From assembly GCA_002391465.1 (NCBI GenBank), contig DGFC01000128.1, positions 700 to 34,913 of the forward strand: a DNA stretch of 34,214 nucleotides, written 5' to 3'. The position numbers and the translations under genes were made by a program. Of this stretch, positions 17,129 through 26,400 are shown in pieces; the first letter of the stretch is position 1; each line of letters opens with the position of its first letter. The stretch is from Firmicutes bacterium UBA3910 (GTDB lineage Bacteria > Bacillota > Limnochordia > Darwinibacteriales > Darwinibacteriaceae). The notes beneath the pieces were generated by a model. That model was given only the letters and a program-made list of their open reading frames with translations. It made no database searches and was not told the DNA's origin.

Positions 17129-18739
17129 TTGCGAATTAGATTTATTATCCCGCTGCTGCTCTGCCTGGTTTTTCTGGGCGGGGCGGCTGCGGCCGATGAA
17201 TTTGCAGTGGACCTTAGGATCGATCCGGCCGAGCCCAATTCGGGCTGGAGGATGTTCGGTTCTGGCCTGCTTGAAGCCACGACAGAACAGGTTAGGACTG
17301 GCGCCCGCAGCTTAAAAGTGACTGGGCGCAGAGACGGTTGGCATTCGCCTGCCTTTGATGTAGACGCCATATTGGCCGATGGCGGCGCCTACAAGTTCAG
17401 CATTTACGTCCGCCTTGTGGGCGATGTGGACGAGGAAGTTTCCGGCCACTTCATCATGGGTGAAAACTACAAAGACGGACGAACAGAGTACCAATGGCTC
17501 TGTGAAAATGTACCGCTCAGCAGCGAAGAGTGGACCTTGATTGAAAGCGATTGGTACATTTACGACGGGGAAAACATGAGTAACGCCTGGCTGTATGTGG
17601 AAGTGACCCATCCCACCGCGTCTTTTTATATCGACGATTTCAGGTTGGTTGGTGACAAAAAGGCGGCAGCTCAACAGAGCTTGATAGGCGGCTTGCCCTC
17701 CCTGCGCGAGGCGTTTGCCGACTACTTCCTGTTCGGCGCGGCCACCAGCCCCCGCTTCTTGGATGACAACAGCCTTTACGGTCCCTTTGTTGCCCACCAT
17801 TACGGTGTGCTGGTGGCGGGGAACGAGATGAAGCCAGATGCGCTTCAGCCCATTGAAGGCCGCTTCAATTGGCGGGAGGCGGATCGCTTTGTGGACTTTG
17901 CCCAGAAGAACAATATGTTGGTCCGCGGTCACACCCTTCTCTGGCATAACCAGGTTCCCGATTGGTTCTTCCAGGATCCTAACGACAGAAGTCAGATGGC
18001 CAGCCGTGAGCTCTTGATCGAACGACTGGAAACCCACGTTAAAACGGTTGTTGGGAAATACAAGGGTCAGATCTACTCCTGGGACGTTGTGAACGAGGTG
18101 CTCAACGACAGGGGCGAGATCAGGGGTATCAATGATGATTCCAAGTGGAAAGCGATTATCGGCGATGCCGATGGGGATGGCTATGACAGCGATTACATTG
18201 AACTGGCCTTTAAATTCGCCAGGGAAGCGGATCCCGATGCACAGCTTATTATCAACGACTACGGCTTAGAGTCGCGGGGTATGAAGCGGACCGGTATGTA
18301 CAACCTGGTCAAGCGCATGCTCGAAAAGGGCATCCCGGTGGACGGAGTAGGCCTCCAGATGCATATCAACGTCTTCACCCCCAGCGTGTATGAGATTGAA
18401 GAAGCAATCGAGCTTTTCGCCTCCCTCAAGGAATACAATCCCGACTTCACCGTGTTGGTAACGGAGATGGATATGTCCGTCTACCGCTGGATGGAAGGGA
18501 AGAAGGAAATTACAGACGAGCTGCTCGAGCTGCAGGCTCAGCGCTACGCCGAGATCTTTGCCATGTTCAAGCGGCAGGCAGAAAAGGGCAATTTGAGCAC
18601 AGTTGTAATGTGGGGACTAGGCGATGCGGACAGCTGGCTCGAGAACTTCCCCATCAGGGGCAGGGGCGATGCAGGTCTTTTGTTTGATAAGCAGTTCCAG
18701 CCCAAACCGGCCTTTTTCCGCTTACTTGAGCTGGAGTAG
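17129..18739 (+). CDS. Secreted GH10 xylanase with N-terminal CBM22-like module
   Basis: Extracellular endoxylanase, 536 residues from the TTG start. A type I signal peptide covers about residues 1-22 (core FIIPLLLCLVFLGG, cleavage near AAA-D). A CBM4/9/22-like beta-sandwich follows at about 23-165 (SGWRMFG, RTGARSLKVTGR, SFYIDDFRLV). The GH10 barrel occupies about 180-536, with acid/base Glu313 in WDVVNEVLN, the His of LQMHIN, nucleophile Glu436 in LVTEMDMS, and tryptophans in MWGLGDADSW. At the usual Glu of the E-N-x-M-K motif it has Gly (AGNEMK, residue 221). An acidic loop near residue 336 (GDADGDGYDSDY) resembles a calcium site and looks dockerin-like, but it lies inside the barrel. ATG 17105 would add eight residues but lacks a binding site. 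Confidence 0.93.
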   Translation: MRIRFIIPLLLCLVFLGGAAAADEFAVDLRIDPAEPNSGWRMFGSGLLEATTEQVRTGARSLKVTGRRDGWHSPAFDVDAILADGGAYKFSIYVRLVGDVDEEVSGHFIMGENYKDGRTEYQWLCENVPLSSEEWTLIESDWYIYDGENMSNAWLYVEVTHPTASFYIDDFRLVGDKKAAAQQSLIGGLPSLREAFADYFLFGAATSPRFLDDNSLYGPFVAHHYGVLVAGNEMKPDALQPIEGRFNWREADRFVDFAQKNNMLVRGHTLLWHNQVPDWFFQDPNDRSQMASRELLIERLETHVKTVVGKYKGQIYSWDVVNEVLNDRGEIRGINDDSKWKAIIGDADGDGYDSDYIELAFKFAREADPDAQLIINDYGLESRGMKRTGMYNLVKRMLEKGIPVDGVGLQMHINVFTPSVYEIEEAIELFASLKEYNPDFTVLVTEMDMSVYRWMEGKKEITDELLELQAQRYAEIFAMFKRQAEKGNLSTVVMWGLGDADSWLENFPIRGRGDAGLLFDKQFQPKPAFFRLLELE

Positions 18740-18778
18740 AGTAAAGAACAAATAAACTCAGATGAGCGGAGGAGAGCT

Positions 18779-19909
18779 GTGAATAGAAACTTTCCCCAAT
18801 TCAGGCGCGCAGTGGCGTTAATCATGTTGGTGGTGCTTGCCACCGGCTGTACGTCGCTCTATGACCGTAATAAACCAATCGTGGCGTTAGATGTCCCGTC
18901 CCTGCGGGACATCTACGCCGATTATTTTGACGTCGGAGTAGCCGTTTCTTTGGCAGGGTGGTCCCCTCAGACCTTTGCTAACCACCAGGACCTAATCGAA
19001 TGGCACTTCAACAGTCTAACCGCTGAAAACGAAATGAAACCAGATGCCCTGCAGCCTAGGGAGGGGGCATTCAGCTTCTCCACTGCAGACAAAATGGTTG
19101 ACTACGCCGTTGATAACAACCTCAAGGTGAGGGGGCACACTCTGGTTTGGCACAACCAGACCCCAGCCTGGTTTTTCAGGGATGAAGCAGGGGATCTGAT
19201 CCATGAGAAACCTAAAGAAGCGATCACGGAAGCAGACCGGGAGTTGGTGAAACGGCGTCTCGAGGAACACATTGAACAGGTGATGACCCACTACGCCGGT
19301 AAGGTCTACGCCTGGGATGTGGTGAACGAAGCGGTATCGGACCATTACACGACAACGCACCGCCCCGATTCCCCCTGGTACATCATTCTCGGTGAGGATT
19401 TCATGCGCATTGCCTTTACCAAGGCACACGAGGTGGATCCGGAGGCCAAACTCTTTTACAACGACTACAACCCCGAGATGTATTACAAACGGGGACGCAC
19501 TATTGATATGCTCAAATCCCTCTTGGACGAAGGTGTGCCCATCCATGGGATTGGCATTCAGGGTCATTGGTCCGCAAATGGCCTGAATGTGAGGGAAATT
19601 GAGGAGTCCATTCGGATGTATGCCGAATTGGGGCTGGAAATCCACATCACAGAATTGGATGTGGGAAGGAAAGGGGCTACAGAAGCCCAACAGGCGGAGG
19701 CGTATAGACAGCTCTTCCGCATGTTTAAGCGAAATAGTGATGTGATCACAAGCGTCACATTCTGGGGAACTACCGACGATGTGTCCTGGCGGAGGGACGA
19801 AAACCCGTTGCTCTTTGATGCGAAGAAACAGCCCAAACCGGCTTTTTGGGCCATTGTTGACACGGAAAAACCGTGGCAGCAGAACAGGGACGAGTACCTC
19901 AGGCGATAA
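18779..19909 (+). CDS. GH10 xylanase, probable lipoprotein
   Basis: Endoxylanase predicted to be tethered to the membrane surface; 376 residues. The N-terminus is MNRNFPQFRRA followed by a hydrophobic stretch and the lipobox-like LATGC with Cys24; Ala at the -3 position is less typical than Leu, so lipidation is probable rather than certain. The GH10 barrel follows directly, with AENEMK, GHTLVWHNQTP, acid/base Glu184 in WDVVNEAVSD, IQGHWS, nucleophile Glu292 in HITELDVG and both tryptophans in FWGTTDDVSW. There is no accessory module. GTG 18779 has GGAGGAGAG just upstream. The protein is very similar along its whole barrel to the GH10 at 27997, pointing to a fairly recent duplication. It would cut xylan close to the importer. 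Confidence 0.92.
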   Translation: MNRNFPQFRRAVALIMLVVLATGCTSLYDRNKPIVALDVPSLRDIYADYFDVGVAVSLAGWSPQTFANHQDLIEWHFNSLTAENEMKPDALQPREGAFSFSTADKMVDYAVDNNLKVRGHTLVWHNQTPAWFFRDEAGDLIHEKPKEAITEADRELVKRRLEEHIEQVMTHYAGKVYAWDVVNEAVSDHYTTTHRPDSPWYIILGEDFMRIAFTKAHEVDPEAKLFYNDYNPEMYYKRGRTIDMLKSLLDEGVPIHGIGIQGHWSANGLNVREIEESIRMYAELGLEIHITELDVGRKGATEAQQAEAYRQLFRMFKRNSDVITSVTFWGTTDDVSWRRDENPLLFDAKKQPKPAFWAIVDTEKPWQQNRDEYLRR

Positions 19910-19956
19910 TGTTCGTTGTGTGATTTGCTTTTAGCTTTCTGCATGGAGGTGGCAGG

Positions 19957-21882
19957 ATGAGAAAGAAAACAGCACTGATTCTTTTTAGTGTTTTCCTATT
20001 GACCTTAGCTGCAGGCACAGCAGCCGCAGCTGTGGTTGTGGACGGTTATGACATTACCGCTTCCGTTTCCGGTACGGCCTTAAAGGACGTCTATAAAGAC
20101 TACTTCACAATTGGCGTAGGCTTAAACGGCTACAACACCGCTACGGACACTTTGAATTCGCGGGCCATGTCCGAGATTATAAAATACCATTTCAACAGTG
20201 TCACATATACCAACCTTATGAAGCCGGACTATCTTTTGGACCAAGCCGGCAGCATTAGGAACTACAAAGCTGGAAACCCTGAACCAGCCGTTAGATTTGA
20301 CACCATCATCCAGGGGATGGAGTTCTGCAAAGAAACTGGTATCAAAATGCGGGGCCATGTTCTGGTCTGGCACGCCCAGACACCCGACTGGTTTTTTAGG
20401 GAAGGGTATGAGAATGGAGCGGCCTACGTAGATAGGGAGACAATGCTCCTGCGTCTTGAGAGCTACATCCGCCAGGTCTTGGAGTTTGTCCAGACCGAAT
20501 ATCCCGGTGTGATCTACGCTTGGGATGTGGTGAACGAGGCGGTTGAGAACGGTTCCGGACGCTTTGAGCGGGAGTCGGGCTTTCAGATTAGAACGAAGCA
20601 CGGCGATGCGCCTGATGTGAAAGATAACCCCTGGTACAAAGTGGTTGGGGTGGACTATGTGGAGCAGAGCTTCCGCTTTGCTAGGAAGTACGCTGATCCT
20701 GAAGTGAAGCTCTTCTACAACGACTACAACACCTTCCAACCCGACAAAACCCAGGCGATCTTTAGGCTGGCTTCCCATCTCAAGTCCTTGGGGCTCATCG
20801 ATGGAATAGGTATGCAGGGTTACATGAGCCTGACCTATCCGGGCTTGGACAGCGGCAGCCAAAGCTTTAAGGCGGCAGTGGAGAAGTTTGCCGAACTGGG
20901 CTTAGAGATTCACATTACCGAACTCTCCATCAATACGGAAGGCTCCAGTGAAGAACTCTTTGAGAAGCAGGCAGAGAGATACCAGACCCTATTCAGGATC
21001 CTGACTGAACTCAAGGATTCTCCCGTCCAGGCTAACGTTACCAATGTCACTGTCTTTGGCATAATGGATAGTTACATGTTCTACGCCGATGACACGAACA
21101 CAACCCGTCTCTTTGACGGACGGCTTCAACCGAAACCGGCCTTCTACGCCCTTGCCCAACTTGATAGGCCTTGGTATGTGACCAAAACGCTCTATCAGGG
21201 TGCGCTGCAGTTCTTTGATTTTGAGGGAAATCGGGTGGCCAACATTTTCCCAGGCGAATACGCAGGGGTGGCTGAACTTGGTATCGAGCCAGCTCTGGTT
21301 CGGTCCTTCCGCCTGGGACGGGGCTATCTGATGGAGGTAATCCCTGAGGCGGTTGAAGGTTGGGGCGAGATTTTCATGGGCGATCTGGAGTGGGAGTTCG
21401 ATCCTGCCTATTTCGCCAACGCCCAGAGAATCATTGTCAGGGAAGACGATTCGGAAAACCTCTTGGTAAACAGGCAGATTGACGCGAGCCACCTGCCTGA
21501 GCGGGCAGGCCGGGCAATTGACGGTGAGTTAATGTCCAGCTGGAATCCGAAGGCAGAACCGCCCTATTGGCTCAGCGTTGATTTGGGCGAGATCTGCCTG
21601 GTTAACCGCTGGGTGGTCTACCACCGTGGTGGCGGCGGATTTTCACCCACCGGTGGAGAAGATCCCCTCAACACAGCCGATTTCAGGCTGCAGATCAGCG
21701 AAGACGGAGAAACGTGGGAAGATGTGGATCAGGTTCTGGACAACAAAGCGAGCGTTACTGACCGCGCCTTTGCACCCGTTGAGGCCCGCTACGTGCGGCT
21801 CATGATCGATAAGGCTACCTCTCTAGCCTTTAACCAAGATGCAGTGATTTACGAATGGGAAGTCTACGGCTTCCGTCAATAA
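19957..21882 (+). CDS. Secreted divergent GH10-fold protein with beta/gamma-crystallin-like and F5/8-type C-terminal modules
   Basis: 641 residues. Signal peptide about 1-25 (core LILFSVFLLTLAAG, cleavage near AAA). GH10-type barrel about 40-405, beta/gamma-crystallin-like module about 410-490, F5/8 type C (CBM32-like) domain about 495-641. The catalytic pair is present: Glu194 in WDVVNEAVE and Glu322 in HITELSIN. However, positions conserved in the other four GH10 proteins here differ: Glu of E-N-x-M-K is Thr85, the His after Q-x is Tyr289 (MQGYMS), the Asp two after the nucleophile is Ser324, and the two tryptophans are Phe367 and Phe375. In the Cellulomonas enzyme Cex that His and Asp form the network holding the nucleophile (established). 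The enzyme may have changed specificity, low activity or only a binding role. ATG 19957 follows GGAGGT. Confidence 0.88.
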   Translation: MRKKTALILFSVFLLTLAAGTAAAAVVVDGYDITASVSGTALKDVYKDYFTIGVGLNGYNTATDTLNSRAMSEIIKYHFNSVTYTNLMKPDYLLDQAGSIRNYKAGNPEPAVRFDTIIQGMEFCKETGIKMRGHVLVWHAQTPDWFFREGYENGAAYVDRETMLLRLESYIRQVLEFVQTEYPGVIYAWDVVNEAVENGSGRFERESGFQIRTKHGDAPDVKDNPWYKVVGVDYVEQSFRFARKYADPEVKLFYNDYNTFQPDKTQAIFRLASHLKSLGLIDGIGMQGYMSLTYPGLDSGSQSFKAAVEKFAELGLEIHITELSINTEGSSEELFEKQAERYQTLFRILTELKDSPVQANVTNVTVFGIMDSYMFYADDTNTTRLFDGRLQPKPAFYALAQLDRPWYVTKTLYQGALQFFDFEGNRVANIFPGEYAGVAELGIEPALVRSFRLGRGYLMEVIPEAVEGWGEIFMGDLEWEFDPAYFANAQRIIVREDDSENLLVNRQIDASHLPERAGRAIDGELMSSWNPKAEPPYWLSVDLGEICLVNRWVVYHRGGGGFSPTGGEDPLNTADFRLQISEDGETWEDVDQVLDNKASVTDRAFAPVEARYVRLMIDKATSLAFNQDAVIYEWEVYGFRQ

Positions 21883-21910
21883 GAACAGTAAGTGTGGAGG
21901 ATGACAACTG

Positions 21911-23452
21911 ATGATTGCAAAGATTCTTTTGTTTACAGCCGTTTGTTTTCTAGCTTGGACAGCGGCAAGGAGTGAAAAAGCACTGGCAGTAAACCCTTAC
22001 CTGCCTTTATGGGAGCATATTCCCGACGGTGAACCGCGTCTTTTTGAGGATCCGGATCAGCCGGGTAAGTTCCGCGTCTATCTGTACGGGTCCCATGATA
22101 CTCGCCGGGATGAGTACTGCGGCTATGATATCCCCGTTTGGTCTGCTCCAGTAGAGGATTTAACCGATTGGCGCTATGATGGCATCGCCTTCCAATCCGT
22201 TGTGGACGGTAAAGCGGATATTCTCTTCGCGCCGGACGTTGTGGAAGTGGTAGATTCTAACGGCAAAAAGACCTATTACCTCTATCCCAACAACCAAAGT
22301 TGGGGCAGAAACTCCCAAGTTGCCAAGGCTGATCGCCCAGACGGCCCCTTTGAAGTGATCAACTGGAAAGACGGAAAGCCGGGGGATACGGAAGGTGTAA
22401 TGGGCTTTGACCCTGCAGTCTTTGTGGATGAAGATGGGCGCGTTTACGGCTATTGGGGCTTTAAACGCTCCTTCGGCGTGGAGCTCGATCCGGAAACGAT
22501 GTATAGTGCTAAGCCTGGAACCGCTCCAATTGTGGATTTGCTCGGCAGCTGTGAGGCAGAAGATGGCAACGTCTTCAGATATTTTGAGGCTCCCTCCTTG
22601 CGTAAGGTGGAGGATAAATACGTGCTTGTTTACAGCCGGGTGACTGAACCGGGAGAATACGGCCTTGGTCCATCCAACGCTACGCTGGCTTACGCCTATT
22701 CAGACAACCCCTTGGGACCCTGGACCTATGGTGGTACGATTGTAGACGCCCGGGCGCCTGAGATTGGGGAGGACGGGGAGATGATTGCCACCAGCCCGTC
22801 CCACAACACCCACGGCAGCATTCTAGAAGCGAACGGCCAGTGGTATATTTTCTACCACCGGAGTACCGATAACCACGGTTTTGCCCGCCAGGCGATGGTA
22901 GAACCCATTAACGTAGAGGTTACACCAGAGGGCAGGGTGGTCATAACCGGTACAAGGATCATTAAGGATCGCGTAGGTAATGAATATACCGGGGCCGAGG
23001 TTACCTCCCAGGGCTTTGCAATAGATGGCCTGAAACCGGAGGGATATTATTCCGCTGGCATCGCCTGCTGCTTGATCGGCAGTCCCTATGTGAAAGCGTT
23101 GTACGATGAGGAATCTGACCACAATCCGGTAGTGAATATCCGGAACAACTCGGTGGTGGGTTATAAATACTTCAACTTCACTGAAACGAGCGGCAAGGTG
23201 GAACTGGAGATCGAACTGATTCCCTGCGGAGCTGCGGGTGAAGTGGAAGTATTGCTGGACAGCCCCTGGGAAAAGCAAGGTGGAGTGAAAGTGGGCAGCG
23301 TTAAAATCGGCGCCGAGTCTGCTGATGAGCTGACCGCCGCAAAAGTTGCCCTGCCTGAGCTCGAAGGGGAACGCGCCCTATATTTCCGTTTCAAGTCCGA
23401 GGGAGAAGAGCCCATCTGTGAGCTTGTTGGTCTGAGATTTGTCACTGGCTAA
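21911..23452 (+). CDS. Secreted GH43 glycosidase with C-terminal CBM6-like domain
   Basis: Probably an alpha-L-arabinofuranosidase or beta-xylosidase acting outside the cell; 513 residues. A signal peptide covers about 1-26 (core ILLFTAVCFLAWTA, cleavage near ALA-V). The propeller begins with NPYLPLWEHIPDGEPRLF, a start typical of one large GH43 group, with general base Asp39, Asp167 in GFDPAVFVDEDG and acid Glu226 in YFEAPSLRK. Residues about 365-513 form a beta-sandwich resembling CBM6-type domains (NPVVNIRNNSVVGYKYFNF, VEVLLDSPW, LYFRFKSEGEE). The start ATG 21911 lies 10 bases after GGAGG; an earlier ATG at 21901 is out of frame. It is encoded between a GH10 gene and the double-GH43 gene with short spacers, and is presumably co-transcribed. 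Confidence 0.9.
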   Translation: MIAKILLFTAVCFLAWTAARSEKALAVNPYLPLWEHIPDGEPRLFEDPDQPGKFRVYLYGSHDTRRDEYCGYDIPVWSAPVEDLTDWRYDGIAFQSVVDGKADILFAPDVVEVVDSNGKKTYYLYPNNQSWGRNSQVAKADRPDGPFEVINWKDGKPGDTEGVMGFDPAVFVDEDGRVYGYWGFKRSFGVELDPETMYSAKPGTAPIVDLLGSCEAEDGNVFRYFEAPSLRKVEDKYVLVYSRVTEPGEYGLGPSNATLAYAYSDNPLGPWTYGGTIVDARAPEIGEDGEMIATSPSHNTHGSILEANGQWYIFYHRSTDNHGFARQAMVEPINVEVTPEGRVVITGTRIIKDRVGNEYTGAEVTSQGFAIDGLKPEGYYSAGIACCLIGSPYVKALYDEESDHNPVVNIRNNSVVGYKYFNFTETSGKVELEIELIPCGAAGEVEVLLDSPWEKQGGVKVGSVKIGAESADELTAAKVALPELEGERALYFRFKSEGEEPICELVGLRFVTG

Positions 23453-23487
23453 CTGTGAAAGGAAGAGTATTACAAGGAGGATCCGGA

Positions 23488-26400
23488 ATGCTGCGAAAAA
23501 GTGTGAGGTTCTTACTGCTTCTGTCTTTGGTGTTTCTGTCCCTGGGGGTCTGGGGAAATGCGACTGCAGGTGAGGCCCACAGCCCTGTAATGTGGGCCGA
23601 TGTTCCGGATCCCAGCGTTATTAGGGTGGGCGATACGTACTACATGACCAGCACCACGATGCACATGAACCCCGGTGTGCCCATAATGAAATCGCAGGAT
23701 TTGGTGAACTGGGAAATTGTGAACTACGTCTACGACGTGCTGGACGCCGATGATCGCCTTGCCCTAACCGGCGGTGAGAACGATTACGGAAGGGGCTCCT
23801 GGGCCAGCAGCCTGCGTTATCATGATGGCACCTTTTACGTTGCTTTCAGCTCCCAAACACTAGGCAAGACCTACGTCTTCCAGACCACCGATGTGGAGCG
23901 AGGCCCCTGGCGCAGGTCGAGCTTTTATTTCACCCATGATATGTCCCTCCTCTTTGATGAGGGACGGGTCTTTCTGGTCCATGGTTCCAATGACATTAGG
24001 CTGATCGAACTTACTGAAGATGCCCGGGCAGTTAAGCCTGGGGGCATTAACCAGGTCATTATCCCCAACGCCAGCAGCCTTTTAGGCGAAAACATGATCG
24101 TGTCGGCCGAGGGGGCACACATCCATAAAATCGATGGCAGGTACTACATTTTCTTGATAGCCTGGCCGGCGGGGGGCATGCGTACCCAGCTCTGCTTCAG
24201 GGCGGACGAGATAACCGGACCCTATGAAGGCAGGGTGGTTTTTGCCAACGCCGGCATTGCCCAGGGCGGGTTGGTGGATACGCCCAATGGTGATTGGTTT
24301 GCCCTCCTCTTTGGCGATCGGGGTGCGGTGGGACGGATTCCCTATCTAATTCCGGTCACTTGGGAAGATGGGTGGCCAGTTTTCGGCGGGGAGCCTGGGG
24401 AGCTAGCTCCCAACCTTGGCATCCAGATCGTCAAGTCGGATGAGTTCAACCAGAAAGGGGAGCGGCCCGGAGCTTACCACACTGTGATCGGAAACAGGGT
24501 GACGTATGTCCAGGCCGATCCGCCGGCAGGGGCCGGTAAGGAACTGCTTTCAAACGGCGGCTTTGAAAACGGTTTGACTGCGTGGCGGGGAAGCGAGTCT
24601 GCCTCCATTTCCATCTCCAACGAGGTTTTCTTCAGCGGTGGAAGTGCCCTGAAGATAACAGACAGAGAATCCGCTCAGGCTGGTGCTGAACAGTATTTGG
24701 GGGAAGAGTTGAAACCCAATAGGCGCTACAAATTCTCCGCCAGGGTTAGGTACGATGACCCGGCGGCGCCTGCCAACCGCAACTTCTCCATCTTTCTCCA
24801 CGCAGATGGATGGAAGGATCCCCGGGCCATTACCAACCGGAGGGTGGCCAAAGGTGACTGGGTCCTGTTGGAAGGCTACATTACCCTTTCCACCAGCGAG
24901 ATCGTGAGCGGCGCCAAGATTTCTATTGCTCCCTCTTGGAGCAGGGGATTGGTGCCTGAGCGGGACCTGATGGACTTTTACATTGACGACGTTTCGATCA
25001 TTGATACAACCATCCCGGAACTGGCCGTTAACGGTAGTTTCGAGAACGGCTTAACGGGCTGGAGTGCGTACAACAACGCACAGCTTACAGTAACTGACCA
25101 GATTGCTGCCAGTGGGTTAAGCAGCCTGCAGGTGACTGGTTTAGGTGCGGTGCAGGATATGGCGGGCAGAATTGAGCCGGGCAGGGAGTATCGGGTGTCG
25201 GCTCAGATCAGATACGACCAACCTTCTGCCCCTGCGGTGCAGAGCTTTAACATCTATTTCCAGGATGGGGAGTTGAAAGACTCCATCGGTTCTGGCACCC
25301 TGGCTAAGGGACAGTGGGGAGCACTGGAAGGCATCATCTCCATCCCAGCCGAGATGGAATTGGTTAAACCCCGGCTCGTTGTTGCCGCTGCCCAGACAGG
25401 TGGGGATGGTCTGTTTGAGTTTTACATTGACGAGTTTTCCTGTCTCGACGTGACTAAGATTGAACAGACCGTATCCGGGGAAAACGACTACAACGGCTCA
25501 AACTTGGGGTTGGAGTGGCAGTGGAACCATAACCCTGATAACAGGTACTGGTCCCTACTTGCCCGTCCGGGCTACTTAAGGCTGACTACAGGTAGCTTGA
25601 GCACCAGCCTGCTCGATGCCCGCAACACGTTAACCCAGCGGACGTTTGGTCCCCAGTCCGCTGCAGGAGTGAAACTGGATGTAAGCAATCTAAAGCCTGG
25701 TGACTACGCCGGTTTAGGTCTTCTGCAGGAGAACTACGCCTTTGTGGGCGTAACCATGGTGGGGAAAGAAAAATCGATCGTGTTGGTGCAGGGGAATTCT
25801 GAGTCTGCCGCGGAGCTGGCTGCAGTTCCGTTGGGGCAGGATGAGGTTTTCTTCAAGGTGGAGTGCGATTTTGCCCAGCAGCGCGATCAGGCCCGTTTCT
25901 ACTACAGCTTAGATGGATTCAACTGGCAGGCAGTGGGCGGTGCGTTTCGCATGAGCTACACCATACCCCACTTCATGGGTTACCGCTTTGCCCTCTTCAA
26001 TTTTGCAACGCTGGATACGGGTGGCTACGTTGATTTCGATTACTTCAGGGTGAGCGATAGGCTGACAGGAGCTTACAGCCCCGCCCATATTCTCACAGCG
26101 AGTCTGCTGGAAGAGGTCACGGTGCCCGGAACCCCTGCTGCGGTAGTGAACATTCCAGTTTATCTGGAGTCGCTGCCTGCCGCAGAATACACAGGCATTA
26201 CCGCCTCCTTTACCATCCCCGACCGCTTAACGGTGACAGGCGTGGAGTTCAACGAGGCGGCAATAACAGGCGACTGCAGTTACACTTGGCAGGATGGCCA
26301 GCTCGTTCTGCAGGTGACCGGACCTGAAGTGGGCTTTCAGGCTGACACAGGTCTGTTTGCAGAGTTGAAACTCAAGGCAGCCGGCTTTATCCCGGTTGAT

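Noticed and set aside
18130..18200. Dockerin-like acidic loop (GDADGDGYDSDY) in the CBM22-GH10 protein, tempting as a partner for the cohesin-like domain
   Set aside because: It occurs once, not as the usual duplicated pair, and lies inside the GH10 barrel between the acid/base and nucleophile regions; a calcium-binding loop of the barrel explains it better.
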